Shown here piece after piece: positions 32,971 through 45,109 of a stretch of DNA of 64,000 nt. Below the pieces are notes generated by a model, which saw only the letters and a list, made by a program, of their open reading frames with translations, made no database searches and was not told the DNA's origin. The translations under genes and the position numbers were made by a program. The stretch is from Centrapalus pauciflorus (lineage: Eukaryota > Streptophyta > Magnoliopsida > Asterales > Asteraceae). The stretch spans positions 186,001 to 250,000 of the forward strand of contig JAANYP010002675.1 in NCBI GenBank assembly GCA_020465985.1. The letters run 5' to 3'. The first letter of the stretch is position 1, and every line of letters starts with the position of its first letter.

Positions 32971-33282
32971 TTAGGGGGCATTTGATTCGTGATTTCCTGA
33001 GACTTCTTGGGTATTGTATTTAAAATATTGTGTTTGGTTTGCAGATTTCAGTAAGAATTTAAAATCTCACGATTTCTTAAATCCATTCTTCTTTGTTATT
33101 TAAAAACCCAACCTCCCCCTTAGGATTTTAAAACTCAGTTTCCTTGCATTCTTCATATACCAAATTTTCTCTAAAAGATAATGCAGATTCTTTGACAAAA
33201 TTCTGACAATGAAAATTCTGCATAATGCAAATTTTTTGCAAATTCCAAAGAAAAAGAATATGCAAACCAAACGTCTGCCTAA
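32971..33282. mobile_element. Possible hAT-like MITE
   Basis: About 310 bp. Ends are TTAGGGGGCATTTGATTCG and, on the other strand, TTAGGCAGACGTTTGGTTTG, an imperfect inverted repeat, and the word GTTTGGTTTGCA recurs inside. No coding capacity. No clear target duplication was found. Confidence 0.45.
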
Positions 33283-33769
33283 TGTCTAAAACTACTTAAA
33301 TTGTTTTTTAAATTGTACAAAATAATAATGTATTATTTAAAAGCCTTAATAATTTTCATACAATAAAACACGCCAGATAAACCTAAACTATTATTTTACT
33401 ATGGAATTATTGACTAGATTAAGAAACTGTCACGTTACGAATTTTTACCTTTAGATCTGATAAAGTTACTTTAATTGACTTGATTTGAATAATATGTTAC
33501 ATTTAATAGAAAAAATTAGTACGTTACTCAAATAAAATAAGAAGTAACAATAAGTTACCTTTTGATACAATTAACCATTTTGTATATTTGATAGCTAAAA
33601 CTTTTAGTTTCATAAATATATTTGGTGAAGTGTAGTTATACCTTGTAAGCTTAAGGATATATTTGGCAAAACTAGTATGAATTTTTAGGGTTTGTTTGGT
33701 AAAAACTAATTAGAGTCGGAGCTAATATCTAGAGCCTATAACTGGAGTTAGAGCTAGTAGCTTGTATTT

Positions 33770-34010
33770 AATAACCCAGACCACCCCGAGACAAGATATT
33801 GTCCGCTTTGGCAAAGGCTGCACGTTTTTGTTTCTGGAAGCCAAACCATTAGTCCGCCCCAAAACGCGTCTTGGTGGATAGAGACAACCTCACTCTTATA
33901 TGGGCATATTAGTTTCTCCTCTCCACCGATGTGAGATGTTACAATCCCTCCCCCATGGGAACACAACGTCCCCGCTGTGCACATCGACTCGGTGCCTGAC
34001 TATTACGGGC
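33770..34010 (-). repeat. Dispersed plant repeat, LTR-like fragment
   Basis: Contains AACCCAGACCACCCCGAGAC, AAGATATTGTCCGCTTTGG, ACCGATGTGAGATGTTACAA and CCCTCCCCCATGGG. I recall this combination as a very common dispersed plant sequence, perhaps a small LTR or TRIM. It has no clear TG/CA ends here. The minus-strand open frame at 33754-33984 is a composition effect. Confidence 0.4.
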
Positions 34011-34339
34011 ACTTAGTGCGATGTGTGAGCTATATATATATGTGTTTTTCGGTTGTTTAAGTTGTGTTAGATAAATGATTTAGTGGTATTAGGAATTAGT
34101 AATCTTGGTTTTAAGTATTGAATACATATAACCCTTCATAATATAGCCCTAAGCATGTATAAGACCCAAGACCCGAAGTTAGATGTCTAAAACTCCGTTG
34201 AAAACGTTGACGTCGTTCATAATGACTGTTCATCTAATTCTAGACTCGTAAGCGATTTTAGTCATTACTTTGAAAGTCTACAATCGGCAGGTGAAAGTGA
34301 ATTAAAGTGAAGTTAGTCTGCCAACAGGTATCATCAATG

Positions 34340-36795
34340 AAGTGGACGAGGTTGTGACTCATCATGCAGAAAATGATCCTGATTACTGAGATGTCTGAGA
34401 ACGACGATGAAGTGTCTGAGGGTGAGTTTGATTAAAACACTTTATATGTAATTGACTTTTCATTGTAGACTTTTATTTTAACTTGTCATTTTAAACTTAT
34501 AACTGACTTTTAGTGCAATGATGAGAGTGATATTGATTAGTATTAACTTTTCAGGTAATGATGTTTTCTGGGTTATTCTTTGTTCCATGATGGCCGATGT
34601 TATGCCACGGGAACATGGCGAAGATGGCGGGGAGGAACCACCAAATCTAGGTGGTAGAGGTCGTGGTCAGCATGAGCTCGATGGTAACTCTTATTATGAT
34701 TTATTTGCTTATTTAGTATATTTATTTATTTATTATTATTGATCATGACTAATATTTTATAATTATCATTGTAGCTATACCACCCCCAAGAAGAGGAGGC
34801 AATGCCAAAAACATTGGTCTTGTAATGACGTGGGAGAAAAATGGGAGGCGGCCTATACCTTTGGTGTTTGACACAGTTGGCACCGCTGCAACTTACACCA
34901 CTGTTGGAGATGTACACGATCTATTCATTTATGAGGTTGCGTCATATATATGGCGGGATATCGCGTTGGATAGACTTTCTTGGGCTAAAGTTTCTGACGC
35001 TGAAAGTTCGAGCATCTTAGGGTAAATTATTTCTACAAGTATATTTCATATGTTTATCTTGAAAGATTTTTACTTGACTAACTTATTATTTTTAAAAATT
35101 TTTGTAGCGATATTTTGACTTTGAACAAGTTACCAATGATCCTGATCATGAAAATTGTATGTCGGACATTGATTATATGATTACCAAGCGTTATAGAAGT
35201 CGTAAAAGTGATGCAAAAAGTCATTTTTTGAACGTTGGAGATTACGATGACATAGAGAGAGCAATGGCTACCCCACCCGATGGTATGGGTAATTCAAATT
35301 GGCAAAAGGTTGTAGACTTTTTCAATACGGACATGCATAAGAACCGTTCATTGAGAAACAATTCAAATCTTTCAAAGCAAATATACAATCACCTCGGGAG
35401 GACAAGCTCGTATAGCAGCTCTTGTTACAAAAGAGTAAGTTATGACAAAAAGAGTTATGTATACTTAATTATTTAAGATATAATCTAATTTTTATTGTTA
35501 AACAAAATATGAGTAGACTCCAAGCTTTCTACGATGCTCATAAAAAATGGGATATTCAATAGCCCCGTTGCCGAAGAAAGATATGTAAGTGTTTTGTTGC
35601 TTAAAATCAAAAGTATATATTATTATTATTTATTTAATCTTATATAAGTCGTCATTGAAAAATGTAGAATGCCTTGGTTCGTGAGGTTCAACAACGAAGT
35701 CAAACCGCAGAATCTTTGGCAAGTGGTGCGCTGATAGACAAGCTGACTATTTTTGAAAAGGTAATGGGTCCCAGACAAGGACACGTAAAAAGTGTTAGCC
35801 GTAAAGCTTCCGGATCATCGACTGCTAATAGTTATATTGAGGGGCAGTTACGGTCACCACAACAAACACATGTAAATACTTTTTATTTATTTATCAAAAT
35901 TAGTTAATTAAAATGAATTCAATGTTTCATAAACCGATGAATGCATGCTAGTACTTTGGTACTTTGATTTATATATATTGATAGTTTGAAACACATGTAA
36001 ATTTGTAGCTTGGTTCATAAATATTGATGGTTTGATAGTTGATAATTCATAGTTTTGTAGTTTAGTTTATATATGTTGATAGTTTTGTAGTTTAGTTTAT
36101 ATATGTTGATAGTTTGAAACGTTTCGTTTTGGTTTATATATGTTGATGGTTCAATAGTTTGATAAATTGTAGTTTTGTAGTTTGGTTTATATATGTTGAT
36201 GATTTGGTAGTTTACTTTATATATGTTGATAGTTTGAAACGTTTCGCTTTGGTTTATATATGTTGATGGTTCAATAGTTTGATAAATCGTAGTTTTGTAG
36301 TTTGGTTTATATATGTTATAAGTTTGAAATGTTTCGCTTTGGTTTATATATGTTGATGGTTCAATAGTTTGATAAATCGTAGTTTTGTAGTTTGGTTTAT
36401 ATATGTTGATGGTTTGGTAGCTTAGTTTATATATGTTGATAGTTTGAAAGGTTTCGCTTTGGTTTATATATGTTGATGGTTCAATAGTTTGATAAATCGT
36501 AGTTTTGTAGTTTGGTTTATATATGTTGATAGTTTTGTAGTTTAGTTTATATATGTTGATAGTTTTGTAGTTTAGTTTATATCATTTTGGTTAATTATTG
36601 TACTTATTAATTTGTGTAGGATACAAATCTTCTTGATGCGGCTTCTTAGTAATCTGGAGTCTAGAGCTAAACTAGAAAACATGCTTAGATCAATCTCGAC
36701 CCAAGCAATAATCAGTGGCAACAACGAGAGAAATAAGGGAGCTGACGGGCCGGGACGATGGTGACGTTGACGGTGACAGTGACGAATAGTTTATT
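34340..36795 (+). pseudogene. Ptta/En/Spm-type plant transposase gene, CACTA-associated
   Basis: Exons can be traced for a protein resembling the Transposase_24 (Ptta/En/Spm) family that accompanies CACTA elements. An acidic N-terminus (about 34409-34436 and 34590-34683; MPREHGEDGGEEPPN) has the donor GATG|GTAACT. The next exon starts at 34775 (RGGNAKNIGLVMTWEKNG, then DRLSWAKVSDAESSS). From 35108 comes YFDFEQVTNDPDHENCMSDI followed by KRYRSRKSDAKSHFL and GNSNWQKVVDFFNT; from about 35667 VREVQQRSQTAESLASGA. A last piece (LLSNLESRAKLENMLRS) follows the minisatellite. The junction near 35020-35108 does not keep phase, so the gene is probably broken. The main CACTA transposase (TNP2-like) is absent. 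Confidence 0.6.
35940..36590. repeat. Intronic minisatellite, TTTATATATGTTGAT units
   Basis: About twenty copies of TAGTTTGGTTTATATATGTTGATGG-like units. They are organised in a higher-order pattern of roughly 110-120 bp (GTTTCGCTTTGGTTTATATA ... GATAAATCGTAGTTTTGTAG) repeated four times or more. The array lies between two coding blocks of the transposase remnant. Confidence 0.9.
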
Positions 36796-36959
36796 TAGTC
36801 TTATTGGTGTAAAACGACTTAATTATGTTATTGTTGAATATGGAATTGTTGAATGATTTATGATAGTTAATGTATAATATTTTGTGTTTATAAATTTTTT
36901 GGATGTTGTTGTTGAATAGCTCGTTTTTATTTTTAAAAAAATTCTGGTTTTGAAAGAAA

Positions 36960-37166
36960 TCAGAATTTGTATTTAAAAAAAATAATGCATTAGAGGCGAC
37001 ACAATAGAGGTGACATAAGGCAATAAGGGGGACTTATTAGGGCGACATCTGAGCATTAGTGACGAATTATTAGAGGCGACATGTCTACCTCTAAAGCCTT
37101 TAGGGCGACTTATTGGGGTATTAGGGGCGACTTTTGTTGCCTCTATTACCCTCAAACCTTGTAGTG
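36960..37166. mobile_element. CACTA terminal and subterminal region
   Basis: Ends at 37166 in CTTGTAGTG, the reverse complement of the CACTACAAG terminus. It is preceded by repeated AGGGGCGAC, AGAGGCGAC and GGGCGACTTATT words, the subterminal repeats bound by CACTA transposases. The matching left terminus upstream of 34340 was not found. Confidence 0.65.
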
Positions 37167-37366
37167 ACGAGAGGGCGAGAGTGCACAAAGGGAGAGAGAG
37201 CTACTCAATATGTTTAAGAATTGAAGTGGCGGCGCGGAAGACGAAAATAAGGCGTCTGTTTTTTAGGGTATTAGCGGCGACGACTTTTGCTTTTTTTAGG
37301 TGTCGCTGTTAATACCGCTTGTCACCACTAATACCGTCACCGCTATTGGGATTATTTCTTGTAGTG
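37167..37366. mobile_element. Second CACTA-type terminus
   Basis: Ends at 37366 in TTATTTCTTGTAGTG, again a CACTA end in the same orientation, with AGCGGCGACGAC and GTCACCACTAATACCG words before it. Two successive right termini suggest either nested elements or a tandem arrangement of two related ones. Confidence 0.5.
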
Positions 37367-37784
37367 TTGGATCAAGTTTGCCATATACAAGAATGAGTTG
37401 ACATTATCCAATCTATTATGCTTCACTAACAAACGAAGAGGCTTAATTTGTGACACAAAACAAGGTCGAAATATTGGTCATTTTGCGATGAATTAATTTA
37501 GTTCTAAATATTGCAACTGTAATAAATATATATATGTACGTACGTATGTATATATGTAACAGAAAAATAACAGTTCACTACTAAAGAAACCGTAAATAGC
37601 ACAAAATTTTAGCAATGACTCACAAATCGTTACTAATCTACGCAATTAGCAACAAAAATATCAACGCAATTGGAATAATTTTTGTTTATGATATTATTTT
37701 TTTAGTGGGTTTCCGGTTTCACGGTGGTGAAAGGTGACAAATATGTTAGCAATAAACTAAATTAAATTTGGATAATTATTATGT
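37367..37784. other. Intergenic, possible CACTA left end
   Basis: No gene. CACTACTAAAGAAACCG at 37576 resembles a CACTA left terminus, but no partner right end was seen before the MULE border. A TACGTACGTATG microsatellite-like stretch lies at 37534-37557. Confidence 0.35.
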
Positions 37785-38077
37785 TTAAGTTTAGGGTTAT
37801 ATGTCAGAAATAGCAACAACTTTTTGTAGTTTTACCGTTTATACCCACATTATTTATTTTTTTACCATTAATAGCAACAACTTTTGTATTTTTTTTACCG
37901 ATTATACAAACTTTTGACCTACCATCCATTAATAGCAACAATTTTTATCTTTTTACCAAGGGCAAATGACCAAAAATAGTAACAACTTTTGACATTTTTA
38001 TCATTAATAGTAACATTATTTATATTTTATCATTAATAGTAACAAATTTTTATTAATCTATCAATAATAGTAATGGG

Positions 38078-38748
38078 TGTTGGGAAATAGTTTAAGTATA
38101 CTCAAGCTGTTAGTTTAGACTTCTCAGACTGTTAGTAGATTTTTCATGTAAGTACAAAGTTCATGCTGTTAGTTGAAGAAACTCGAGCTGCCAGTGTAAA
38201 AGTTCAAGCTGCCAGAGCAAAACAACTCAAGCTGCTCAGTTCATGCTGTCAAGTCATTCAAGCTGCTCAACAGTTTCATAAACAGAATGTGCTGATTTTC
38301 AGGAAAGATATCTACATGAAGATTCCAGCGTATCTACTATCAGAGAAGTCATAGTCCTTCAAGGAAACACGTCCATAAAGCAATATAAATAGACAGAATA
38401 TTGTATAGAAGTATAGAGAAGTTTTCTGCGTATTTTTGAGTCTGTAATTGCTTTATTGTTTAAGTTTTCTTAAGCCTCTAAGGTTGTAAAACCCTAAGAA
38501 CAGTCTGTGTTCTTCGTCTAATCAAAACAGATTAGAGGTGATTGTAATCATTGAATTCAGCAATACAAACAGTCTTGATTACTTCTTATGTTTTATGCTT
38601 TATTGGTTCTGAAAGTTTTTGTTAAAATAATTAAGTGTTATTCCGCAAACTTCTTAATTAAACTTTGATTCAAAGCAAGATTATTGATTTATACTCTGAT
38701 AAATTCAAATCAGTTAATCTTGATTATTCATATTTTTAGATCCTGACA
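38078..38748 (+). repeat. 5' LTR of copia B, with CAAGCTG motif cluster
   Basis: 671 bp. Its first 200 bp hold about eight copies of a degenerate motif, YTCAWGCTGYYAG (CTCAAGCTGTTAG, TTCATGCTGTTAG, CTCGAGCTGCCAG, TTCAAGCTGCCAG, CTCAAGCTGCTCAG and others). A likely TATA element (TATAAATAG, 38384-38392) follows, as in a U3 enhancer region. Confidence 0.92.
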
Positions 38749-38750
38749 AG

Positions 38751-38766
38751 TGGTATCAGAGACAGG
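38751..38766 (+). other. Primer-binding site of copia B
   Basis: TGGTATCAGAGACAGG lies two bases after the LTR. It matches the 3' end of initiator tRNA-Met over its first 11 bases. Confidence 0.88.
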
Positions 38767-38821
38767 TCGTTCTTTGTTTTTCAAAGTCGAAAACTTTCTT
38801 TCAAATTTTTAATATTTTCCA

Positions 38822-39833
38822 ATGGAATTTGAAAATAGCAGCAGTGGATCTGGGCAAGGACTCAAAGTGCCTATGCTCAAGCCCACTGAGTTTGAGATGT
38901 GGAAACTCAGGATTCAACAGCATATTCAATTCATTGATTATGCCATATGGGAAGCTGTTGAATTCCCTCCTGTAGTTGATCCAGAACTTGATGTTGAGGG
39001 AAAACCAGTCAAAACTCCTCCAAAAACTGAACTTGAAAGGAAGGCTAGAATGAATGAAGTGAAAGCACTCACATTATTACAAATAGCCATTCCTAATGCT
39101 TATCAACATCAGTTCAAAAAGTTTTATACTGCTCACTCTCTTTGGAATGCCTTAGAGAAGAGGTTTGCTGGTAATGCAAGTACCAAGAGAAATCAAAAAG
39201 ACCTCTTGAAGCAGCAGTATGAAAACTTTTCTGGTGGCAAGAATGAAAACCTCACTCAAATCTTTGACAGGTTCAACAAACTGATAAGTGAACTGGAAAG
39301 TGCAAAGGTCAATCTGGATCAAGATGAAGTCAACAGAAAGTTTCTCAGATCTCTTGGAGAAGAATGGACAGTCTATGCTGCACAGTGGAGAACAAAAGAC
39401 ACACTTGATGAGATAGAATTGGATGATCTGTATAACAGTCTAAGAGTGTTTGAGACTGAAATTGATGCTAAAAAGAAATCCTTTTTGTTATAATCACAAC
39501 ACTGCTCTTCTGTCCTCTGAAAAATCTAATAACTGTGATTCTTTTTCAGGTGGTGATGGCAATCCTGCTGAAACTCATTATGAAGCTTTTGTTGCCAATG
39601 ATGGATTATTTGCTCTAAATGTTGAAAACTTGGAACAAATTCATCCAGATGATCTTGAAGAGATGGATTTAAAGTGGCAACATGCAATGCTGACCATGAG
39701 AGCCAAAAGATTTCTGAAAAGAACTGGTAGGACCAACTTTCAAGGCAAAACAGAAGGCAGACCATCTTTTGATAAATCAAAAGTGGAATGCTATAAATGC
39801 CATAAGCTTGGTCACTTTGCCAGAGAATGTTGA
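38822..39833 (+). pseudogene. copia B gag, frameshifted
   Basis: Structural protein of the virus-like particle. The ATG at 38822 opens MEFENSSSGSGQGLKVPMLK. A UBN2-type copia gag domain covers residues 20-215 (FEMWKLRIQQHIQFIDYAIW, then LWNALEKRFAGNAS and QIFDRFNKLISELE). A frameshift at about 39478-39486 ends that frame after FETEIDAKKKS. The next frame continues through KRFLKRTGRTNFQGK to a CCHC knuckle CYKCHKLGHFAREC (39789-39830). It stops at TGA 39831-39833, probably a mutated CGA codon, since the same frame stays open afterwards. Confidence 0.88.
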
Positions 39834-41450
39834 TCTCAAGGTCCACAGCCATCAAGGACTTCACAGCCCATCCAAGCTTCCTCATCAACAGCACTTGTCT
39901 CTCAAGAAGACAATGTGTTTGACTGGAGTGATCAGACAGAGGAAGAATTTCAAAATCAAGCACTTATGGCAGAAACCTCAAATGTCTCCTCCACTGAACT
40001 ACCATCTGAGGTAAATTCTAAACTCTGCTCTCAATCATGCAAAAATATGGTTAAAAAGTACAGAGATCATAATGAGAGCATGTGCAAAACTCTAGCTAAG
40101 ATGGAAGAAAGGAGATATGAATATATGCAAGCCATAGAAGATCTGGAAAAACAGATAAATGATTATAAGGATAATGAGATTCAAATGGGGTATGATAGAA
40201 ACTATCATGAATGGGAGAAAAAGGAACTCAATAAGAAAATAGAATCTCTGAATAAAAAGGTAGAAGAAACTGAACAGAAGGTGTTAGAGGCTAATGAGAA
40301 ACTGGAATCTGTTAACATAGATCTTGGTAACTTCAAGTTAGCAAATCAGAAGCTAGAACACCTAATGGAAGTTCAATTCAAAGATAGAGTCAAATCTCAG
40401 GTCAATCCCAAAGAAGGAATAGGATACAGAGCTACTCCACCTCCATATAATAACAAGTACATTCATCCAATGAGTGAAGTTGCTGATAGACTTGTCAATG
40501 AACCACTAGATGAGTCTATGACTATTATAGATCCTATCCTTGATAGCAGTCCTGAATTAAAAGAAGATACGAGTCAAAATAGAGACTGTGACACAAAGAG
40601 TGCACCCATAGAAGTCCAAGTTCCCAGTAAGAAAGGAAAAGAGAAGATGAGTGTATGCAATGCTACTCCACAAGTTTCTGTACATTCTAACTGTAACACT
40701 GCATCTTCATCAAAAGGAACTAAAAGAGGTAAATCTGTTTCTATCTGCACATGCCAAAAGCATGGTGTTCAAAAGTTTCCTAAACAACAGCAGGTAAGAG
40801 GAAACCAGAGAAACAAGAACCAGAAATTGACAGAAAAGTCTGGTGTTCCAATTCAAACTGTCAAAAGATGCTTTCACTGTGGAAGGAAGAATCACTTAGC
40901 CAAGGATTGTTTTTACAAACCAGCTGTTGCAAAACAGACTGTGCATCACACAAAATCAAATCCTAAACAGGCAAAGCACTCAAAAGTGAAACCTTCCACA
41001 GCAGCTCCAAAGAAAACAGTTGATCACAGATTCTCAATAGTTAATAAAAAACAGTCCACACATCAGAAACAAGTTTTGGCAAAGCCTAAATCATGTTTTA
41101 AACAAATATGGTGTGTCAAGGACAAATCTGTTGCTCAAACTGCTAATGCAAAAGATCAGACTGCTAAGTCAAAATCTGATGCTGTTAGTGCAAAAACTGA
41201 AACTGTTAGCACTACAAACACAGCTCAAGCTGCTGGGCATCAAACTGGAGCTGCTAGTGAATCATCTGAGACTGTCAAAAGAAAAGATGATCAAAATAAT
41301 TGGATACCTCATATTATCACTAAATACTCTCCAAAGACTCCATCAGTAGATCTCACCAAATACAAGAAGTCAAAAACATTTTTTAGTTATGTTAATGTAC
41401 AAGGCCAACCCAAAACCAATTTGGTTTGGGTTTACTCCACTACTAACTAA
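39834..41450 (+). pseudogene. copia B gag-pol spacer: coiled coil and second knuckle
   Basis: Open from just after the TGA to TAA at 41448. The first Met is at 39915. Residues 50-160 from that Met are strongly heptad-patterned (MEERRYEYMQAIEDLEKQIN, then KKELNKKIESLNKKVEETEQ), predicting a coiled coil. A second CCHC motif, CFHCGRKNHLAKDC, lies at about 40870-40911. A long basic and S/T/Q-rich linker with AQTANAKDQTAKSKSDA repeats follows, ending in LVWVYSTTN, a likely decayed WVPK motif. The Sirevirus polyprotein would read through here into protease. This copy has TAA at 41448, TAG at 41487 and then a shift. Confidence 0.82.
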
Positions 41451-44400
41451 GCTGTTATTTGTGCAGGGCAACCACAGGTCTCCTCATAGGACACGATGGC
41501 ATCTGGACAGTGGATGCTCTAGGCACATGACAGGCAATTCTGAATGCTTGTCAAATTTCAAAGGCTTTGATGGAGGTTTTGTTGCATTTGGAGGCAACTC
41601 AAAAGGAGGTAAGGTTACAGGTAAAGGTACTGTAAATGCAGGCAACATGACATTCCATGATGTTCTGTATGTTGAACAGCTTAAGTACAATTTATTGAGT
41701 GTCTCTCAAATCTGTGACAAACAAAACATTGTTCTGTTCACAGATTCTGAGTGCATTGTTCTTTCAAAGGATTTCAAAATTCCTGAAAATCTTGTTTTAC
41801 TTAGAACACCAAGAAAGGACAATGTTTACTGCCTGGACACAGCTCTCTTGACTAAATCAAATACTTTAAGCTGTTTAATATCCAAAGCATCATCAAATGA
41901 GTCTGCTCTTTGGCATAGAAGGATGTGTCACATGAACTTCAAGTCCATGAATGATTTAGTTAAAAAGAATCTGGTAAGAGGATTACCACAAAAGGAGTTC
42001 ATTTGTGATGATCATTGTGTAGCATGTCTTAAAGGTAAGCAACACAAAACTTCTCATAAGGCCAAAGAAGTAAATTCAATCTCATCTGTTCTTCAGTTGT
42101 TACATATGGATCTATTTGGTCCAACATCTGTTTTGAGTTTGAATAAAAGGGCATACTGTTTAGTCATTGTTGATGATTTCACCAGATTTACTTGGGTTTA
42201 CTTTCTTAGGTCCAAAGATGAAACTGCTGAGCTTGTTAAGTCTTTTATCCTTAAGATAGAAAACCAATCCAATTCCAAAGTTAAGGTGATAAGATCAGAC
42301 AATGGAACTGAATTTAAAAATCAAATTCTAAACAGTTTCTGTGAGTCCAAAGGTATTGCTAGACAATATAGTGCACCAAGAACACCACAGCAAAATGGTG
42401 TAGCTGAAAGAAAGAATAGAACATTAATTGAGGCTGCTAGAACAATGCTAGCTGATTCAAATCTGCCTATGACTTTCTGGGCAGAAGCTGTTAATACAGC
42501 CTGTTATGTTCTAAATAGGGTTCAAGTAGTTCAATCACAAGGGAAAACTCCCTATGAGTTATTCCACAACAGAAGTCCCCTAATAGCTTTCTTCAAGCCT
42601 TTTGGATGCCCATGTACTATTCTTCACACTAAGACTCACTTAGGGAAGTTTGAGAGTAAGGCTGAAGAAGGATTTTTTGTAGGATACTCAACTCAAAGCA
42701 AAGCCTATAGAGTATACAACAGTGTGTCTAAAACAATTGAAGAAAGTGCCAATGTTGAATTTAATGAAAATACTGCTAACATCAAAGGCACTGGTCCTGA
42801 TTGGTTGTTTGATTTAGATTCACTAACAAATTCTCTGAGCTATGCTGAGTATACTGCAGAAGCTGATGCATACAGGGTTGAAGCTGCTAACACAAATTCT
42901 CATGCTGCCAATACAATTTCTCATGCTGTTGGCACAAAGTTTCAGACTGCTGCAGATTCAACAAGTTGGGATGATTTCACCACTCTACCACTTCTGTCAT
43001 GTGATCCTCCAGGGGTCCTGAGCACTCAACATGATGCAAATCCCGACACTGAAGTGTCATTCCCAAGTCCTGACAGCACAGCTCCAACACAAAAGGAAAC
43101 AACTCCAGTTTCTAGGCTAGCAGTCCCAACAGCTTCTCAAGCCGTTAGCCTAGAAACTCAAGTTGTTCCAGAAACTGAACCATTCACTGGTTCTGATGGA
43201 GATGACACAAACCTTGGAACGTCCTTTCAAACAGAGAGAGAGCCCACACTAAGAGTTCATAAGTATCACCCTCTCAACCAAATACTGGGTGATCCAAGCA
43301 CTCCTGTTCAAACAAGGAAGATGGTTCACAATGAGACTGCTGTTGCTGAACAAGCAGTTCCAGAATTCAGTCTAGCTGCTTTTGAACATGTCTGTTTCAT
43401 GTCTCAACTAGAACCCAAAAAGGCATCAGAAGCACTAAAAGATTCATCCTGGATTGAAGCTATGCAAGAAGAGCTTTTACAGTTCAAAATTCAGAATGTA
43501 TGGACTCTGGTGGATCTTCCTAAAGGTAAGAGAGCAATAGGTACAAGATGGGTGTTCAGAAACAAGAAGGATGAGAGAGGGATAGTCATCAAGAACAAAG
43601 CAAGACTAGTAGCACAAGGGTACACTCAAGAAGAAGGAATAGATTATGATGATGTCTTTGCTCCAGTAGCAAGAATTGAAGCCATCAGACTATTTCTAGC
43701 ATATGCAAGTTTCAAAGGCTTTAAAGTGTATCAAATGGATGTTAAGTCTGCTTTCTTGTATGGGACAATTGAAGAGGAAGTGTATGTGTGTCAACCTCCT
43801 GGTTTTGAAGACTACAAGTATCCAGACAGGGTGTACAAGCTAGACAAAGCTCTCTATGGTCTTCACCAAGCCCCCAGAGCATGGTATGACACACTGTCAT
43901 CATATCTTCTACAGAATGGATTCAAGAGAGGCACTCTGGACAAAACACTTTTCACTAAATCCATCAAAGCTGAGATTCTTCTTGTCCAGATCTATGTTGA
44001 TGACATCATCTTTGGCTCAACTAATGATAGGTTGTGCAAAGATTTTGAGGCCCTAATGCACAAAAAGTTTCAAATGAGTTCAATGGGGGAACTCACATTC
44101 TTTCTAGGGCTGCAGGTTAAACAGAAGCCTACTGGTCTATTCATAAGTCAATCAAAGTATGTCAAAGACATACTGGAAAAGTTTGGCTATCAAGACACAA
44201 AGGTTGCAAGCACTCCAATGGATCCTCATAAACAGCTCCATACAGACAAAGATGGCATCGATGTGGATATTCATCTATACAGATCCCTTATAGGATCTCT
44301 CATGTATCTAACATCTTCTAGACCTGATATAATGTTTGCTGTCTGTGTGTGTGCCAGGTTTCAATGCTCACCAAAGGATTCTCACTTGGTTGCTGTTAAG

Positions 44401-44937
44401 AGAATCTTCAGATACCTTAAAGGCCAACCACATTTAGGCCTATGGTATCCCAAAGACTCTCCTTTTGAACTAACTGCTTATTCTGACAGTGACTATGGTG
44501 GTTGCAACATTGACAGAAAATCCACAACTGGTGGATGTCAATACTTAGGAGCAAGACTGGTCTCTTGGCAATGCAAAAAGCAAACAACTGTCTCCACATC
44601 ATCCACTGAAGCAGAATACGTAGCAGCTGCAAGCTGCTGCTCCCAGGTAATGTGGATTCAAAATCAGCTAAGAGACTATGGTATGAATTTCCTATCCACT
44701 CCTATTTATATTGACAATTCAAGTGCCATTAGCATTGTGCAAAACCCAGTGAAATTCCCAAAAACCAAGCATATAGAAATCAGATTTCACTTCATCAGAG
44801 ATTGTAATGAAAAGAAGTTAATCCAAGTTACCAAAATACATACAGATGATCAGCTAGCTGATCTATTTACAAAACCTTTTGATGTGGGAAGGTTCACTTT
44901 CCTGATATCAAACATTGGTATGGTAAACATGGATTAA
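41451..44937 (+). pseudogene. copia B pol: protease, integrase, RT, RNase H
   Basis: Enzymes for maturation, reverse transcription and integration. The frame is open from about 41389 to 44937. Recognisable parts counted from 41389 are: protease active site HLDSGCSRHMTG near residue 38; pre-integrase LWHRRMCHMNF near 175; integrase core with DLFGP (241), RSDNGTEF (302) and QNGVAERKNR (334). Reverse transcriptase runs from WIEAMQEELLQF (687) through QMDVKSAFLYG to YVDDIIFGS (868). RNase H has SDSDYGGC (1031) and STEAEYVAA (1073). The protease aspartate, integrase DDE residues and YVDD are all present. The polyprotein is broken only by lesions upstream of it. A 15-residue stretch LAVPTASQAVSLETQ (43128-43172) also occurs in the third ORF. 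Confidence 0.93.
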
Positions 44938-44972
44938 TTGGTTTTCATTATTATCAACTCAATATGCTAATT

Positions 44973-44983
44973 TAAGGGGGAGA
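44973..44983 (+). other. Internal polypurine tract of copia B
   Basis: TAAGGGGGAGA lies 35 bases after the pol stop and 300 bases before the extra ORF. A second tract, TAGGGGGAGAT, abuts the 3' LTR. The first sits where the 3' LTR would be expected in a copia without the extra ORF. Confidence 0.7.
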
Positions 44984-45109
44984 CACTGTTCCATTGAAAA
45001 GTTGCACAACTTTACACTAACAGCATGAGTCTTTTCTCATGCTGCTAGTTCATTTTCTCGAACTGCTGGTTATTTTCACTTGATCTGTCAAAATGTGCAG
45101 GGTATTTGG

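Noticed and set aside
33754..33984. Minus-strand open frame starting MCTAGTLCSHGG
   Set aside because: It covers a common dispersed non-coding repeat (GATATTGTCCGCTTTGG type). Openness is incidental.
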